A DNA stretch of 64,000 nucleotides, from assembly GCF_900636825.1 (NCBI RefSeq), contig NZ_LR134318.1, positions 5,007,501-5,071,500 on the forward strand, read 5' to 3'. The DNA is from Pseudomonas fluorescens (lineage in GTDB: Bacteria > Pseudomonadota > Gammaproteobacteria > Pseudomonadales > Pseudomonadaceae). Positions 25,204 to 35,572 of this stretch are shown here, piece by piece (within the stretch, counting starts at the first letter, position 1; each line of letters starts with the position of its first letter). Position numbers and translations under genes: made by a program. The notes below the pieces were generated by a model, which worked only from the letters and a program-made list of their open reading frames with translations, was not told the origin of the DNA and searched no databases.

Positions 25204-26604
25204 ATGCTGAAGAAGCTGTTCCAGTCATTCCGAACTCCCGTGCGTCGTACGCAACACATCCGCAGCACCCCTGAAGTGCTCAACAGCGGCCAACATTCGC
25301 TGCAGAAAACGCAGTTCAGCCGCTATGCGGTGAATATCGTCGAACGTCTGCAAGGCGCCGGTTACCAGGCTTATCTGGTCGGCGGTTGCGTGCGCGACAT
25401 GCTATTGGGCATCACCCCCAAGGACTTCGACGTCGCCACCAGCGCCACGCCCGAGCAAGTCCGTGCCGAATTTCGCAATGCGCGGATCATCGGTCGTCGC
25501 TTCAAACTGGTGCATATCCATTTCGGTCGCGAAATCATTGAAGTGGCGACCTTCCGCGCCAACCATCCGGTCAACGAAGACGACGAGGACAGCAATCAGT
25601 CGTCGCGTAACGAGAGCGGGCGGATTCTGCGCGACAACGTCTACGGCACTCTGGAAGAAGACGCGCAACGTCGCGACTTCACCATTAACGCCCTGTATTA
25701 CGATCCGGTCAGCGAGCGCATTCTCGATTACGCCAATGGCGTCCACGACATCCGCAATCATCTGATCCGTCTGATCGGCGATCCGAAGCAGCGCTATCAG
25801 GAAGACCCGGTGCGCATGCTGCGGGCCGTGCGTTTCGCCGCCAAACTGAATTTCGGCATCGAGAAACATACGGTGCAGCCGATCCGTGAACTGGCGCCAA
25901 TGCTGCGCGAGATTCCATCGGCGCGGCTTTTCGAAGAAGTGCTCAAGCTGTTCCTGTCCGGCCACGGCGCGATCACCTTCGAGATGCTGGTCGATCTGCA
26001 ACTGTTCGCCCCGCTGTTCCCGGCCAGTGCCGACGCGCTGGAACACAACCCGGAATACACTCACACGCTGATCAGCGAAGCGCTGACCAACACCGACTTG
26101 CGCATCAAGCAGAACAAACCGGTGACCCCGGCGTTCCTGTTTGCCGCACTGTTGTGGCCTGCCCTGCCGGCCCGCGTGTTGCGCTTGCAGGAACGTGGCA
26201 TGCCGCCGATTCCGGCAATGCAGGAAGGCGCCCACGAGCTGATCGCCGAACAGTGCCAGCGCATTGCGATTCCGAAGCGCTTCACCATGCCGATCCGCGA
26301 AATCTGGGACATGCAGGAACGCCTGCCCCGCCGCAGCGGCAAGCGCGCCGACCTGTTGCTGGACAACCCGCGTTTCCGCGCCGGTTACGACTTCCTGTTG
26401 CTGCGTGAAAGCGCCGGCGAAGAGACCGACGGCCTCGGCGAATGGTGGACCGACTACCAGGACGCCAACGAAAGCGAGCGCCGCGACATGATCCGCGACC
26501 TCAGCGGCAAGGGCGACGACGCCAGCGGCGCACCGCGCAAACGTCGCCGCAGCGGTGGTGCCAAGCGCAAGCGCGCCGGTGCCCCGAGCGCCACGGGCGA
26601 GTAA
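25204..26604 (+). CDS. pcnB: Poly(A) polymerase I
   Basis: PcnB adds 3' poly(A) tails that promote RNA decay. The 466-residue protein has the class II nucleotidyltransferase motif LVGGCVRD near 58-65 and catalytic D74 and D76 in KDFDVAT. A third conserved segment is EEDAQRRDFTINALYYDP. It lacks the CCA-adding enzyme's C-terminal features. The tail is strongly basic (PRKRRRSGGAKRKRAG), as in PcnB proteins. The start at MLKKLFQSFR matches relatives; earlier in-frame codons are within the spacer. folK follows after three bases. Confidence 0.93.
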   Translation: MLKKLFQSFRTPVRRTQHIRSTPEVLNSGQHSLQKTQFSRYAVNIVERLQGAGYQAYLVGGCVRDMLLGITPKDFDVATSATPEQVRAEFRNARIIGRRFKLVHIHFGREIIEVATFRANHPVNEDDEDSNQSSRNESGRILRDNVYGTLEEDAQRRDFTINALYYDPVSERILDYANGVHDIRNHLIRLIGDPKQRYQEDPVRMLRAVRFAAKLNFGIEKHTVQPIRELAPMLREIPSARLFEEVLKLFLSGHGAITFEMLVDLQLFAPLFPASADALEHNPEYTHTLISEALTNTDLRIKQNKPVTPAFLFAALLWPALPARVLRLQERGMPPIPAMQEGAHELIAEQCQRIAIPKRFTMPIREIWDMQERLPRRSGKRADLLLDNPRFRAGYDFLLLRESAGEETDGLGEWWTDYQDANESERRDMIRDLSGKGDDASGAPRKRRRSGGAKRKRAGAPSATGE

Positions 26605-26607
26605 CCC

Positions 26608-27087
26608 ATGGAGCGTATCTACATCGGCATGGGCAGCAATCTCGCTGACCCCGCCGAACAATTGCGCAGCGCCATCGCGGCGCTGGGGCAATTGCCGCAG
26701 ACCTCACTCGTCGGCGTTTCAGCCTTCTACCAAAGCGACTCGTTACTGCCGGGCCAGCCGCGTTACACCAACGCGGTCGCCGCGCTCGACAGCGCGCTCG
26801 ACCCACTCGAATTGCTCAACGCCCTGCAAGCTATCGAAAACGACCAGGGTCGCGAGCGCCTGCAGCGCTGGGGACCGCGTACGCTGGATCTGGACATTCT
26901 GCTGTTCGGCGATCGCCTGATCGACGAGCCAAGGCTGAAAGTCCCGCATTATCAAATGCAGGAACGTGCGTTTGTCCTCTATCCCCTCGCAGAACTGGCT
27001 CCGGCAGACCTGCGTCTCGCGGACGGCCGCACCCTCCCCGCCCTGCTCGCCGCCTGCCCGTTCGTCGGCCTCGAACGCCTCTCCTGA
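26608..27087 (+). CDS. folK: 2-amino-4-hydroxy-6-hydroxymethyldihydropteridine diphosphokinase
   Basis: FolK transfers pyrophosphate from ATP to hydroxymethyl-dihydropterin in folate synthesis. The 159-residue product has MGSNLADPAEQL near 6-17 and the signature RWGPRTLDLDILLFGDRLID near 90-109, with the two Mg-binding aspartates in DLDI. The length is normal. The three-base gap from pcnB indicates an operon, and panB follows in the same direction after a longer gap. Confidence 0.95.
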   Translation: MERIYIGMGSNLADPAEQLRSAIAALGQLPQTSLVGVSAFYQSDSLLPGQPRYTNAVAALDSALDPLELLNALQAIENDQGRERLQRWGPRTLDLDILLFGDRLIDEPRLKVPHYQMQERAFVLYPLAELAPADLRLADGRTLPALLAACPFVGLERLS

Positions 27088-27098
27088 GCCAATCCTTG

Positions 27099-27185
27099 TG
27101 TAGGAGCTGTCGAGTGAAACGAGGCTGCGATCTTTTGGTCTTCAACATCAAGATCAAAAGATCGCAGCGTTCCGCAGCTCCTACA
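27099..27185. repeat. REPIN, family A, degenerate left arm
   Basis: TGTAGGAGCTG heads face outward around GATCTTTTGG/AAAAGATC. The left arm reads TGTCGAGTGAAACGAGG where the family has TGCCGAAGG, so it has diverged. Confidence 0.82.
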
Positions 27186-27473
27186 ATTGATTCACGGTTT
27201 TGTCGGACAAAAACTCTTCGAATCAAGCCCGCTGCGCCGCTGAATCGCATCAGTTACGCCGGTAACACCTCCCTCGTAACAATGCGGTAACACACGCAAT
27301 TGACTTCCTGTTGGCTCATCACGACTATAGGCGTCCCGCTGCCGCCAACCCGGCACATACGGGCGCAATCCAGGCCTTATAAGCACGACACAAGACCGTG
27401 CGCCTGAGTAGATGACGAATCACGCGCGTTACTCGCAGCAGTTTCCAAAGCGCCTGAACGAGGATTTTTTTAC
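27186..27473 (+). promoter_or_regulatory. panBC upstream region with GTAAC repeats
   Basis: No gene is present. GTTAC (27253-27257) and three GTAAC copies (27262, 27276, 27287) lie just before a candidate -35 TTGACT at 27300-27305. A matching -10 is poor (GACTAT, 17 bases on). The half-sites are the same as those upstream of crcZ. Confidence 0.4.
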
Positions 27474-28274
27474 ATGCCAGCCATCACCCTGACCACGCTC
27501 CAGAGCCTCAAGCAGAAAGGTGAAAAGATCACCATGCTGACCTGCTATGACGCGACTTTCGCTCACGCCTGCAACGAGGCCGGGGTCGAAGTGCTGCTGG
27601 TGGGCGACTCCCTCGGCATGGTGCTGCAAGGTCACGACAGCACGCTGCCGGTGACCACCGCAGAAATGGCCTATCACACCGCGTGCGTCAAACGCGGCAA
27701 CACCGACGCCCTGATCCTGGCCGACCTGCCGTTCATGGCCAACGCCACCCTTGAACAAACCATGATCAACAGCGCCATGCTGATGCAGGCCGGTGCGCAC
27801 ATGGTCAAAGTCGAAGGTCAACTATGGCTGGCGGACTCGATCCGTCTGCTCGCCGAGCGCGGTGTACCGGTCTGTGCGCACATGGGCCTGACCCCGCAAG
27901 CGGTGAACCTGCTCGGCGGCTATAAAGTGCAAGGCCGCAACGAAAACCAGGCGCGGCAGATGCGTGCCGATGCGATCTCGCTGGAGCAGGCTGGCGCCGC
28001 CATGCTGCTGCTCGAATGCGTGCCGAGTGAATTGGCCGCGGAAATCACCCAAGCGGTGAAAATTCCGGTCATCGGCATCGGCGCCGGTAACGCCACCGAC
28101 GGCCAGGTACTGGTGCTGCACGACATGCTCGGGCTGTCGATCACCGGCCGCGTGCCGAAATTCGTCAAGAATTTCATGCACGGGCAGGACAGCGTCCAGT
28201 CCGCGTTGAAGGCTTACGTCAACGAAGTCAAAGCCACCACGTTCCCAGGCGTCGAACACGGATTCTCTGCATGA
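27474..28274 (+). CDS. panB: 3-methyl-2-oxobutanoate hydroxymethyltransferase
   Basis: PanB makes ketopantoate from 2-ketoisovalerate and methylene-tetrahydrofolate, the first step to pantothenate. The 266-residue TIM-barrel enzyme has MLTCYDATFAHACNEAG near 23-39, the Mg-binding LLVGDSLGMVLQGHD near 42-56 and IPVIGIGAGNATDGQVLV near 198-215. GAGGA lies ten bases before the ATG. Its stop overlaps panC by four bases. It draws on the ilv pathway at 1.4-4.7 kb for substrate. Confidence 0.96.
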   Translation: MPAITLTTLQSLKQKGEKITMLTCYDATFAHACNEAGVEVLLVGDSLGMVLQGHDSTLPVTTAEMAYHTACVKRGNTDALILADLPFMANATLEQTMINSAMLMQAGAHMVKVEGQLWLADSIRLLAERGVPVCAHMGLTPQAVNLLGGYKVQGRNENQARQMRADAISLEQAGAAMLLLECVPSELAAEITQAVKIPVIGIGAGNATDGQVLVLHDMLGLSITGRVPKFVKNFMHGQDSVQSALKAYVNEVKATTFPGVEHGFSA

Positions 28275-29131
28275 ACACCGTAAAAACCGTACGCGAACTG
28301 CGCGCCGCTGTTGCCCGCGCCCGCAGTGAAGGCAAGCGCATCGGCTTTGTGCCGACCATGGGCAACCTGCACAGCGGCCACGTCGCGCTGATCACCAAAG
28401 CCACGCAACGCGTCGATTTTGTGGTCGCGAGCATCTTCGTCAACCCGCTGCAATTCGGCGCCGGCGAAGACCTCGACAAGTACCCGCGCACCCTTGCCGC
28501 CGATCAGGAAAAGCTGCTCGAAGCCGGTTGTTCCCTGCTTTTCGCGCCAACTGTCGAGGAAATGTACCCCGACGGCATGGCCGGACAGACGCGGGTCAGC
28601 GTGCCGCAATTGTCCGAAGGCCTGTGCGGCGCCAGCCGTCCGGGTCACTTTGAAGGCGTGGCGACCGTGGTCAGCAAGCTCTTCAACATGGTCCAGCCGG
28701 ACCTGGCAATTTTCGGGCAGAAGGATTACCAGCAACTGGCGGTGATCCGCGCGCTGGTGCATGACCTGAACATGCCGATCCAGATCATTGGCGAACCCAC
28801 CGTGCGTGCGGCCGATGGCTTGGCGTTGTCGTCGCGCAACGGTTTTCTCAGCGAAGACCAGCGCGCCGTAGCGCCGGTGGTCTATCGCGCGCTGAGCAAC
28901 ATTGCCGAATCGATCAAACAGGGCGAACGCGATTATCCGGGATTGATCGCTGCGCAGTTGCAAGTGCTGGAAGCAGCGGGGCTGCGTCCGGACTATCTGG
29001 AAATCCGCCATGGCCTGACCTTGCGCCCGGCGACGGCCGAGGACCGTGATCTGGTGATTCTGGTTGCCGCATTCCTCGGCACCACGCGACTGATCGACAA
29101 TCTGCACCTGAACCTCGATAGCCCGGTTTAA
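28271..29131 (+). CDS. panC: Pantothenate synthetase
   Basis: PanC joins pantoate and beta-alanine with ATP. The 286-residue enzyme has the HIGH-type motif MGNLHSGHVALI near 30-41 and FVNPLQFGAGEDLDKYPRT near 56-74. GQKDYQQLAVI and the KMSKS-like ALSSRNGFLS follow in the C-terminal half. It is coupled to panB by ATGA overlap. panD, which would supply beta-alanine, does not follow. Confidence 0.96.
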   Translation: MNTVKTVRELRAAVARARSEGKRIGFVPTMGNLHSGHVALITKATQRVDFVVASIFVNPLQFGAGEDLDKYPRTLAADQEKLLEAGCSLLFAPTVEEMYPDGMAGQTRVSVPQLSEGLCGASRPGHFEGVATVVSKLFNMVQPDLAIFGQKDYQQLAVIRALVHDLNMPIQIIGEPTVRAADGLALSSRNGFLSEDQRAVAPVVYRALSNIAESIKQGERDYPGLIAAQLQVLEAAGLRPDYLEIRHGLTLRPATAEDRDLVILVAAFLGTTRLIDNLHLNLDSPV

Positions 29132-29140
29132 ACAGCAAAA

Positions 29141-29210
29141 TCAAAAGATCGCAGCCTGCGGTAGCTCCTACACATAACCCTGTAGGAGCTGCCGCAGGCT
29201 GCGATTTTTT
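29141..29210. repeat. Family A REP pair in reversed arrangement
   Basis: Two arms GATCGCAGCCTGCGG / CCGCAGGCTGCGAT meet with their TGTAGGAGC heads inside, separated by seven bases. This is opposite to the other family A copies. The hairpin ends in T6 shortly after panC, so it may serve as its terminator. Confidence 0.8.
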
Positions 29211-29485
29211 GCGTTGCATAGCCGTTACCCGTTGTTCGATTCCATTGCGCTTCAGCTCTCCCGACCGCGCACTCCACTCCGTTTGTCGGCCAAATCCCAG
29301 TCAGGATGTTAAAAAAGTACAGGGATCAGGTCAGACAAAGTCAAGACAGAACGCAGCGCGAGGTTTACTGTATTCGCCCTGTGTCCAGATATCGTGTCGA
29401 CGCAGTTGATCCCGCGCTCAAACATGGCGTGCCGGGTCTGTTCCGTGTTCAAAAGGCCGTTCAAGTAAAAAGGAAAACCGCAGCG
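29211..29485 (+). other. pgi leader region
   Basis: No separate gene is supported. The pgi frame is open back to 29306, but the added residues are not family-like. A purine-rich stretch at about 29309-29352 (AAAAAGTACAGGGATCAGG and following) looks unlike the surroundings. Confidence 0.4.
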
Positions 29486-31150
29486 ATGGCGTACTACCTC
29501 ACTCCTCACGACGTTACCGCTCTGCCCGCCTGGCAAGCGTTGAAAGACCACCGCCAAGCCATGCAGGATTTCAGCATGCGCGAAGCCTTCAACGCCGATC
29601 CGCAGCGTTTCAATCAGTTCACCCTCAGCAGCTGCGGACTGTTTCTCGATTATTCGAAGAATTTGATCAACGCCGAGACCCGCAATCTGCTGGTGGGTCT
29701 GGCCAATGAAGTCGATCTGAAAGGCGCGATCAAAGCGCTGTTCGACGGCGAAATCGTCAACGCCTCTGAAGGCCGCCCGGCGCTGCACACTGCTCTGCGC
29801 CGCCCTGTCGGCGACAAGCTGTCGGTGAACGGCGTTAACGTGATGCCGGAAGTTCACAAGGTGTTGAACCAGATCACCGATCTGGTCGGCCGCATTCATG
29901 ACGGTCTGTGGCGCGGTTACACCGAGAAGCCGATCACTGACGTGGTCAACATCGGCATCGGCGGCTCGTTCCTCGGCCCGGAGCTGGTCTCCGAAGCGCT
30001 GCTGTCGTACGCGCAGAAAGGCGTACGCTGCCACTATCTGGCGAACATCGATGGCAGTGAGTTCCACGAGCTGACGCAGAAGCTGCGCGCCGAAACCACG
30101 CTGTTCATCGTTTCGTCGAAATCGTTCAACACCCTCGAAACCCTGAAGAACGCTCAGGCGGCTCGTGCCTGGTACCTGGCACAGGGCGGTTCGGAAGCCG
30201 AGCTGTATCGTCACTTCATCGCGGTATCGAGTAACAACGCCGCCGCCGTAGCGTTCGGTATCCGCGAAGAAAACATTTTCCCGATGTGGGACTGGGTTGG
30301 CGGTCGTTACTCGCTGTGGTCGGCCATTGGTTTGCCAATCGCCCTGGCCATCGGCATGTCCAACTTCAAGGAACTGCTGTCCGGCGCCTACACCATGGAC
30401 CAGCATTTCCAGACCGCGCCGTTCGAACAGAACATGCCGGTGCTGTTGGCGCTGCTCGGCGTCTGGTACGGCAACTTCTGGGGCGCGCAAAGCCACGCGA
30501 TCCTGCCGTACGACCACTACCTGCGCAACATCACCAAGCACTTGCAACAGCTGGACATGGAATCCAACGGCAAGAGCGTGCGGCAGGACGGCACCTCGGT
30601 GTCGACCGATACTGGCCCGGTGATCTGGGGCGGTGTCGGCTGCAATGGTCAGCACGCTTACCACCAGTTGCTGCATCAAGGCACCCAACTGATCCCGGCC
30701 GACTTCATCGTGCCGATCGTCAGCTTCAACCCGGTGTCCGACCACCACCAGTGGCTGTACGCCAACTGCCTGTCGCAGAGCCAGGCCCTGATGCTCGGCA
30801 AGACGTTGCCGGAAGCCGAAGCCGAGTTGCGCGACAAAGGCATCAGCGAAGAAGAGGTGCGCAAGCTCGCGCCGCACAAGGTGATTCCGGGCAACCGTCC
30901 GAGCAACACCCTGGTGGTCGAACGCATCAGCCCGCGCCGTCTCGGCGCACTGGTGGCGATGTATGAACACAAAGTGTTCGTGCAGAGTGTGGTCTGGGGC
31001 ATCAACGCCTTCGACCAGTGGGGCGTGGAGTTGGGCAAAGAGCTGGGCAAAGGCGTTTACAACCGTCTGGTCGGCAGCGACGAGACCGTTGCTGACGATG
31101 CGTCCACCCAAGGCCTGATCAACTACTTCCGCGGTCGTCACCGCGGGTGA
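29486..31150 (+). CDS. pgi: Glucose-6-phosphate isomerase
   Basis: Pgi interconverts glucose-6-phosphate and fructose-6-phosphate. In pseudomonads it works in the cyclic Entner-Doudoroff flow. The 554-residue enzyme has NIGIGGSFLGPELVSEAL near 155, the signature DWVGGRYSLWSAIGLP near 269-284 and GQHAYHQLLHQGT with the catalytic His near 390. The start at MAYYLTPHD gives the family length; AAGGA precedes it. It stands alone between two REP elements. Confidence 0.95.
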   Translation: MAYYLTPHDVTALPAWQALKDHRQAMQDFSMREAFNADPQRFNQFTLSSCGLFLDYSKNLINAETRNLLVGLANEVDLKGAIKALFDGEIVNASEGRPALHTALRRPVGDKLSVNGVNVMPEVHKVLNQITDLVGRIHDGLWRGYTEKPITDVVNIGIGGSFLGPELVSEALLSYAQKGVRCHYLANIDGSEFHELTQKLRAETTLFIVSSKSFNTLETLKNAQAARAWYLAQGGSEAELYRHFIAVSSNNAAAVAFGIREENIFPMWDWVGGRYSLWSAIGLPIALAIGMSNFKELLSGAYTMDQHFQTAPFEQNMPVLLALLGVWYGNFWGAQSHAILPYDHYLRNITKHLQQLDMESNGKSVRQDGTSVSTDTGPVIWGGVGCNGQHAYHQLLHQGTQLIPADFIVPIVSFNPVSDHHQWLYANCLSQSQALMLGKTLPEAEAELRDKGISEEEVRKLAPHKVIPGNRPSNTLVVERISPRRLGALVAMYEHKVFVQSVVWGINAFDQWGVELGKELGKGVYNRLVGSDETVADDASTQGLINYFRGRHRG

Positions 31151-31245
31151 TAGGCTGATGGGGCGGTTTGCCTGCCCCATCAGCTAGCAACATCGACAGT
31201 TCCGCGGCACCGGCCAATCGCAGAATCGGTGGCGTACACGACCTC

Positions 31246-31330
31246 TGTAGGAGCTGCCGCAGGCTGCGATCTTTTGCTCTTGACCTTAAAAAACAAGATC
31301 AAAAGATCGCAGCCTGCGGCAGCTCCTACA
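31246..31330. repeat. REPIN, family A
   Basis: Facing TGTAGGAGCTGCCGCAGG arms with heads outermost and nearly perfect pairing lie between pgi and acs. Confidence 0.88.
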
Positions 31331-31378
31331 AGGGTCGTCCAGCTCCCCTCTTGTCTCACACAAGAATAAGGAACCGTC

Positions 31379-33316
<1,938 letters not shown>

Positions 33317-33366
33317 CACCGCGTGCGCGGCCCACCCACCGCGCCCGCCCTTTTCACTGAGTGGTC

Positions 33367-34239
33367 ATGGAATTCATCCGCAGCCGTATTGAACAGCAAC
33401 TCATGAGCCTGACCGGGCTGTCGCTCGGTCAGCTTGATCTGGAAAATCCCAAGGGCGATCCCGGCCTGTTTGGCCCCGACTCGATCAGTTGGCAGGTGCA
33501 CGGCGACTTCAGCAGCATGTTGATCGGCGGCATCAGTGCGTTGTTGCTGCAAGCGCTGCATCCGCTGGCACTGGCTGGCGTGTGGGACCACTCGAATTTT
33601 CGTCAGGACATGCTCGGGCGCTTGCGCCGCACCAGTCAGTTCGTCTCCGGAACCACGTTTGGCGCTCGGCGGGATGCCGATTGGTTGATCGAGAAAGTTC
33701 GTACCATTCACCTGCAAGTGATCGGCACCGCGCCAGACGGCCGCCCTTATGCAGCCAGCGATCCGGACTTGTTGACCTGGGTGCATGTGGCCGAGGTCAG
33801 CAACTTCCTTGCAGCGCATTTGCGTTATCGCAATCCGCAGTTGTCGGCGGCGGATCAGGATCGTTATTTCATCGAAATCGCCGTGGTTGCCGAACGTTTG
33901 GGTGCCCGCAATGTGCCGAAATCGCGGCAAGCCGTGGCTGATTATCTGCAACGCATGCGCCCGCAATTGCTGTGCGACGAGCGCAGCCGTGAAGTGTTGC
34001 GCTTGTTGCTGGCGGCACCCGCACCCAGCGTTCTGGCGCGGCCGTTCGGCGATCTGATGATGAAGGCTGGCATCGATCTGCTGCCGGACTGGGCCAGTGA
34101 CATGCTGGATGCTCGCCAGAGTTCGTTGCAACGCCAGTTGATTCGCGCCAGCGTCAGACGCAGCGCACCGATACTGCGCTGGGCGATGCGCAATGGCTCG
34201 GCGCAACGGGCCAAGCGGCGGATGGGGTTGCTTCGCTGA
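33367..34239 (+). CDS. Oxygenase MpaB-like (DUF2236) family protein
   Basis: The 290-residue protein matches the DUF2236/MpaB fold. WQVHGDFSSMLIGGISALLLQALHPLALAGVWDHS (about 40-74) holds the conserved HP that binds heme in the latex-clearing and MpaB proteins. GTTFGARRDAD and LLTWVHVAEVSNFL (about 133-146) carry the second and third conserved segments. Activity is unknown. GTG at 33361 is an alternative start two codons earlier. No functional link with acs or the methyltransferase gene is evident. Confidence 0.8.
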   Translation: MEFIRSRIEQQLMSLTGLSLGQLDLENPKGDPGLFGPDSISWQVHGDFSSMLIGGISALLLQALHPLALAGVWDHSNFRQDMLGRLRRTSQFVSGTTFGARRDADWLIEKVRTIHLQVIGTAPDGRPYAASDPDLLTWVHVAEVSNFLAAHLRYRNPQLSAADQDRYFIEIAVVAERLGARNVPKSRQAVADYLQRMRPQLLCDERSREVLRLLLAAPAPSVLARPFGDLMMKAGIDLLPDWASDMLDARQSSLQRQLIRASVRRSAPILRWAMRNGSAQRAKRRMGLLR

Positions 34240-34249
34240 TGCTCAGAGT

Positions 34250-34315
34250 TGCAAGCTGCAAGCTGCAAGATCAACTTGGGGCTTGAAGCTTGGAGCTCGA
34301 AGCTCAGGAACTGCT
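34250..34315. repeat. Low-complexity GCAAGCT / GAAGCT repeat
   Basis: Three tandem GCAAGCT-like units (GTTGCAAGCTGCAAGCTGC) lead into GGCTTGAAGCTTGGAGCTCGAAGCTC, forming partial palindromes. Such sequence is frequent between Pseudomonas genes and is not REP family A or B. Confidence 0.6.
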
Positions 34316-34354
34316 AAACTCCCGCGCCCTCATTCTCTCCAGCAAGGCGCCCGC

Positions 34355-35371
34355 ATGTCTTCCCTGAATCAGGCGCTGCGCGCCGCCCTCGATCAACGCC
34401 AGGACTTGCTCGCTGAGCTGCACCACCAAGGCACCGATTGCTATCGACTGTTTCACGGCAGCCAGGAAGGCGCCGGCGGTTTGACCATCGACCGCTACGG
34501 CCCGCAATTGCTGGTGCAAAGCTTTCACCAGACGCTGGAACGTGACGATCTGCTGCAACTGCACGCGATGGTCAACCAGACGCTGGGGTTCGAATCGCTG
34601 CTGGTCTACAACGATCGCTCCCGTGGCAATTCGCGCATCGACCGCGAGGACAGCGTCTACAAAGCCGACGACGCTGCGCTGGGAGATCTGGTCGGTCACG
34701 AATGGGGCCTGAACTACCGTGTCCGCGGTCGCCATGCCGGACAGGATCCTTTGTTGTTTCTCGACCTGCGTAACACCCGCGGCTGGGTCAAGGATCACGC
34801 TAAAGGCAAAAGCGTGCTCAATCTGTTCGCCTACACCTGCGGCGTTGGCCTCAGTGCTGCGGCCGGCGGCGCCAGTGAAGTGTGCAATCTGGATTTCGCT
34901 GAAGGCAATCTGGCGGTTGGTCGCGAAAACGGTTTGCTCAACCCGCAATTGCCCGAAATGAAATTTATCCAGTCCGATTACTTCCCGGCGATCCGCCAAC
35001 TCGCCGGCCTGCCGATCAGCCAGCGGCGCGGGCAGAAACTGCCGAGCTATCAGCGTCTGGAACAGCGTCAATACGATCTGGTTTTGCTTGATCCCCCAGC
35101 GTGGGCCAAAAGCGCCTTCGGTACCGTCGACCTGCTGCGCGATTATCAGAGCCTGCTCAAACCGGCCTTGCTGACCACCGCCGACGATGGCGTGCTGATC
35201 TGCTGCAACAACCTGGCGAAAGTCAGCATGGACGACTGGCGCGAGCAGGTTCTGCGTTGCGCCGAGAAGGCCGGGCGGCCGGTGCGCGAGTGGAGCGTGA
35301 TGACCCCGGGCGCGGATTTCCCGTCCATGGACCAGCAACCGCCGCTGAAAACGCTAATCCTGCAACTTTGA
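34355..35371 (+). CDS. Class I SAM-dependent (rRNA cytosine-type) methyltransferase
   Basis: The 338-residue protein belongs to the RlmI/RlmK-like group. An N-terminal domain (about 1-115, LFHGSQEGAGGLTIDRYG) precedes the Rossmann methyltransferase core. VLNLFAYTCGVGLSAAAGGA (about 154-173) is the SAM site and VLLDPPAWAKSAFG (about 245-258) the catalytic DPP motif. The PUA domain found in RlmI is missing, so the target may differ. The start at MSSLNQAL is chosen because the upstream extension reads through the repeat; AGCAAGG precedes it. Confidence 0.82.
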   Translation: MSSLNQALRAALDQRQDLLAELHHQGTDCYRLFHGSQEGAGGLTIDRYGPQLLVQSFHQTLERDDLLQLHAMVNQTLGFESLLVYNDRSRGNSRIDREDSVYKADDAALGDLVGHEWGLNYRVRGRHAGQDPLLFLDLRNTRGWVKDHAKGKSVLNLFAYTCGVGLSAAAGGASEVCNLDFAEGNLAVGRENGLLNPQLPEMKFIQSDYFPAIRQLAGLPISQRRGQKLPSYQRLEQRQYDLVLLDPPAWAKSAFGTVDLLRDYQSLLKPALLTTADDGVLICCNNLAKVSMDDWREQVLRCAEKAGRPVREWSVMTPGADFPSMDQQPPLKTLILQL

Positions 35372-35381
35372 CCACTCTCCC

Positions 35382-35466
35382 TGTAGGAGCTGCCGAAGGC
35401 TGCGATCTTTTGACTTTGTCTTTTCAAATCGACATCAAAAGATCGCAGCCTCCGGCAGCTCCTGCA
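35382..35466. repeat. REPIN, family A
   Basis: Facing TGTAGGAGCTGCCG arms; the right outer end reads CTCCTGCA instead of CTCCTACA. Confidence 0.86.
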
Positions 35467-35572
35467 TAGATCGTGTTTTTTCCTACAGAAGAATCCGGAC
35501 AATCCTGTCCCACATCAAGCACTTCGGAACCTGAATCGCGTGCCATACTCCAAGGCACTCCGATTCAGACAG

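Noticed and set aside
25402..26691. 429-codon minus-strand frame opposite pcnB
   Set aside because: Antisense shadow; pcnB carries all catalytic motifs.
29309..31180. 623-codon minus-strand frame opposite pgi
   Set aside because: Antisense to pgi, with no ribosome site or recognisable domain.
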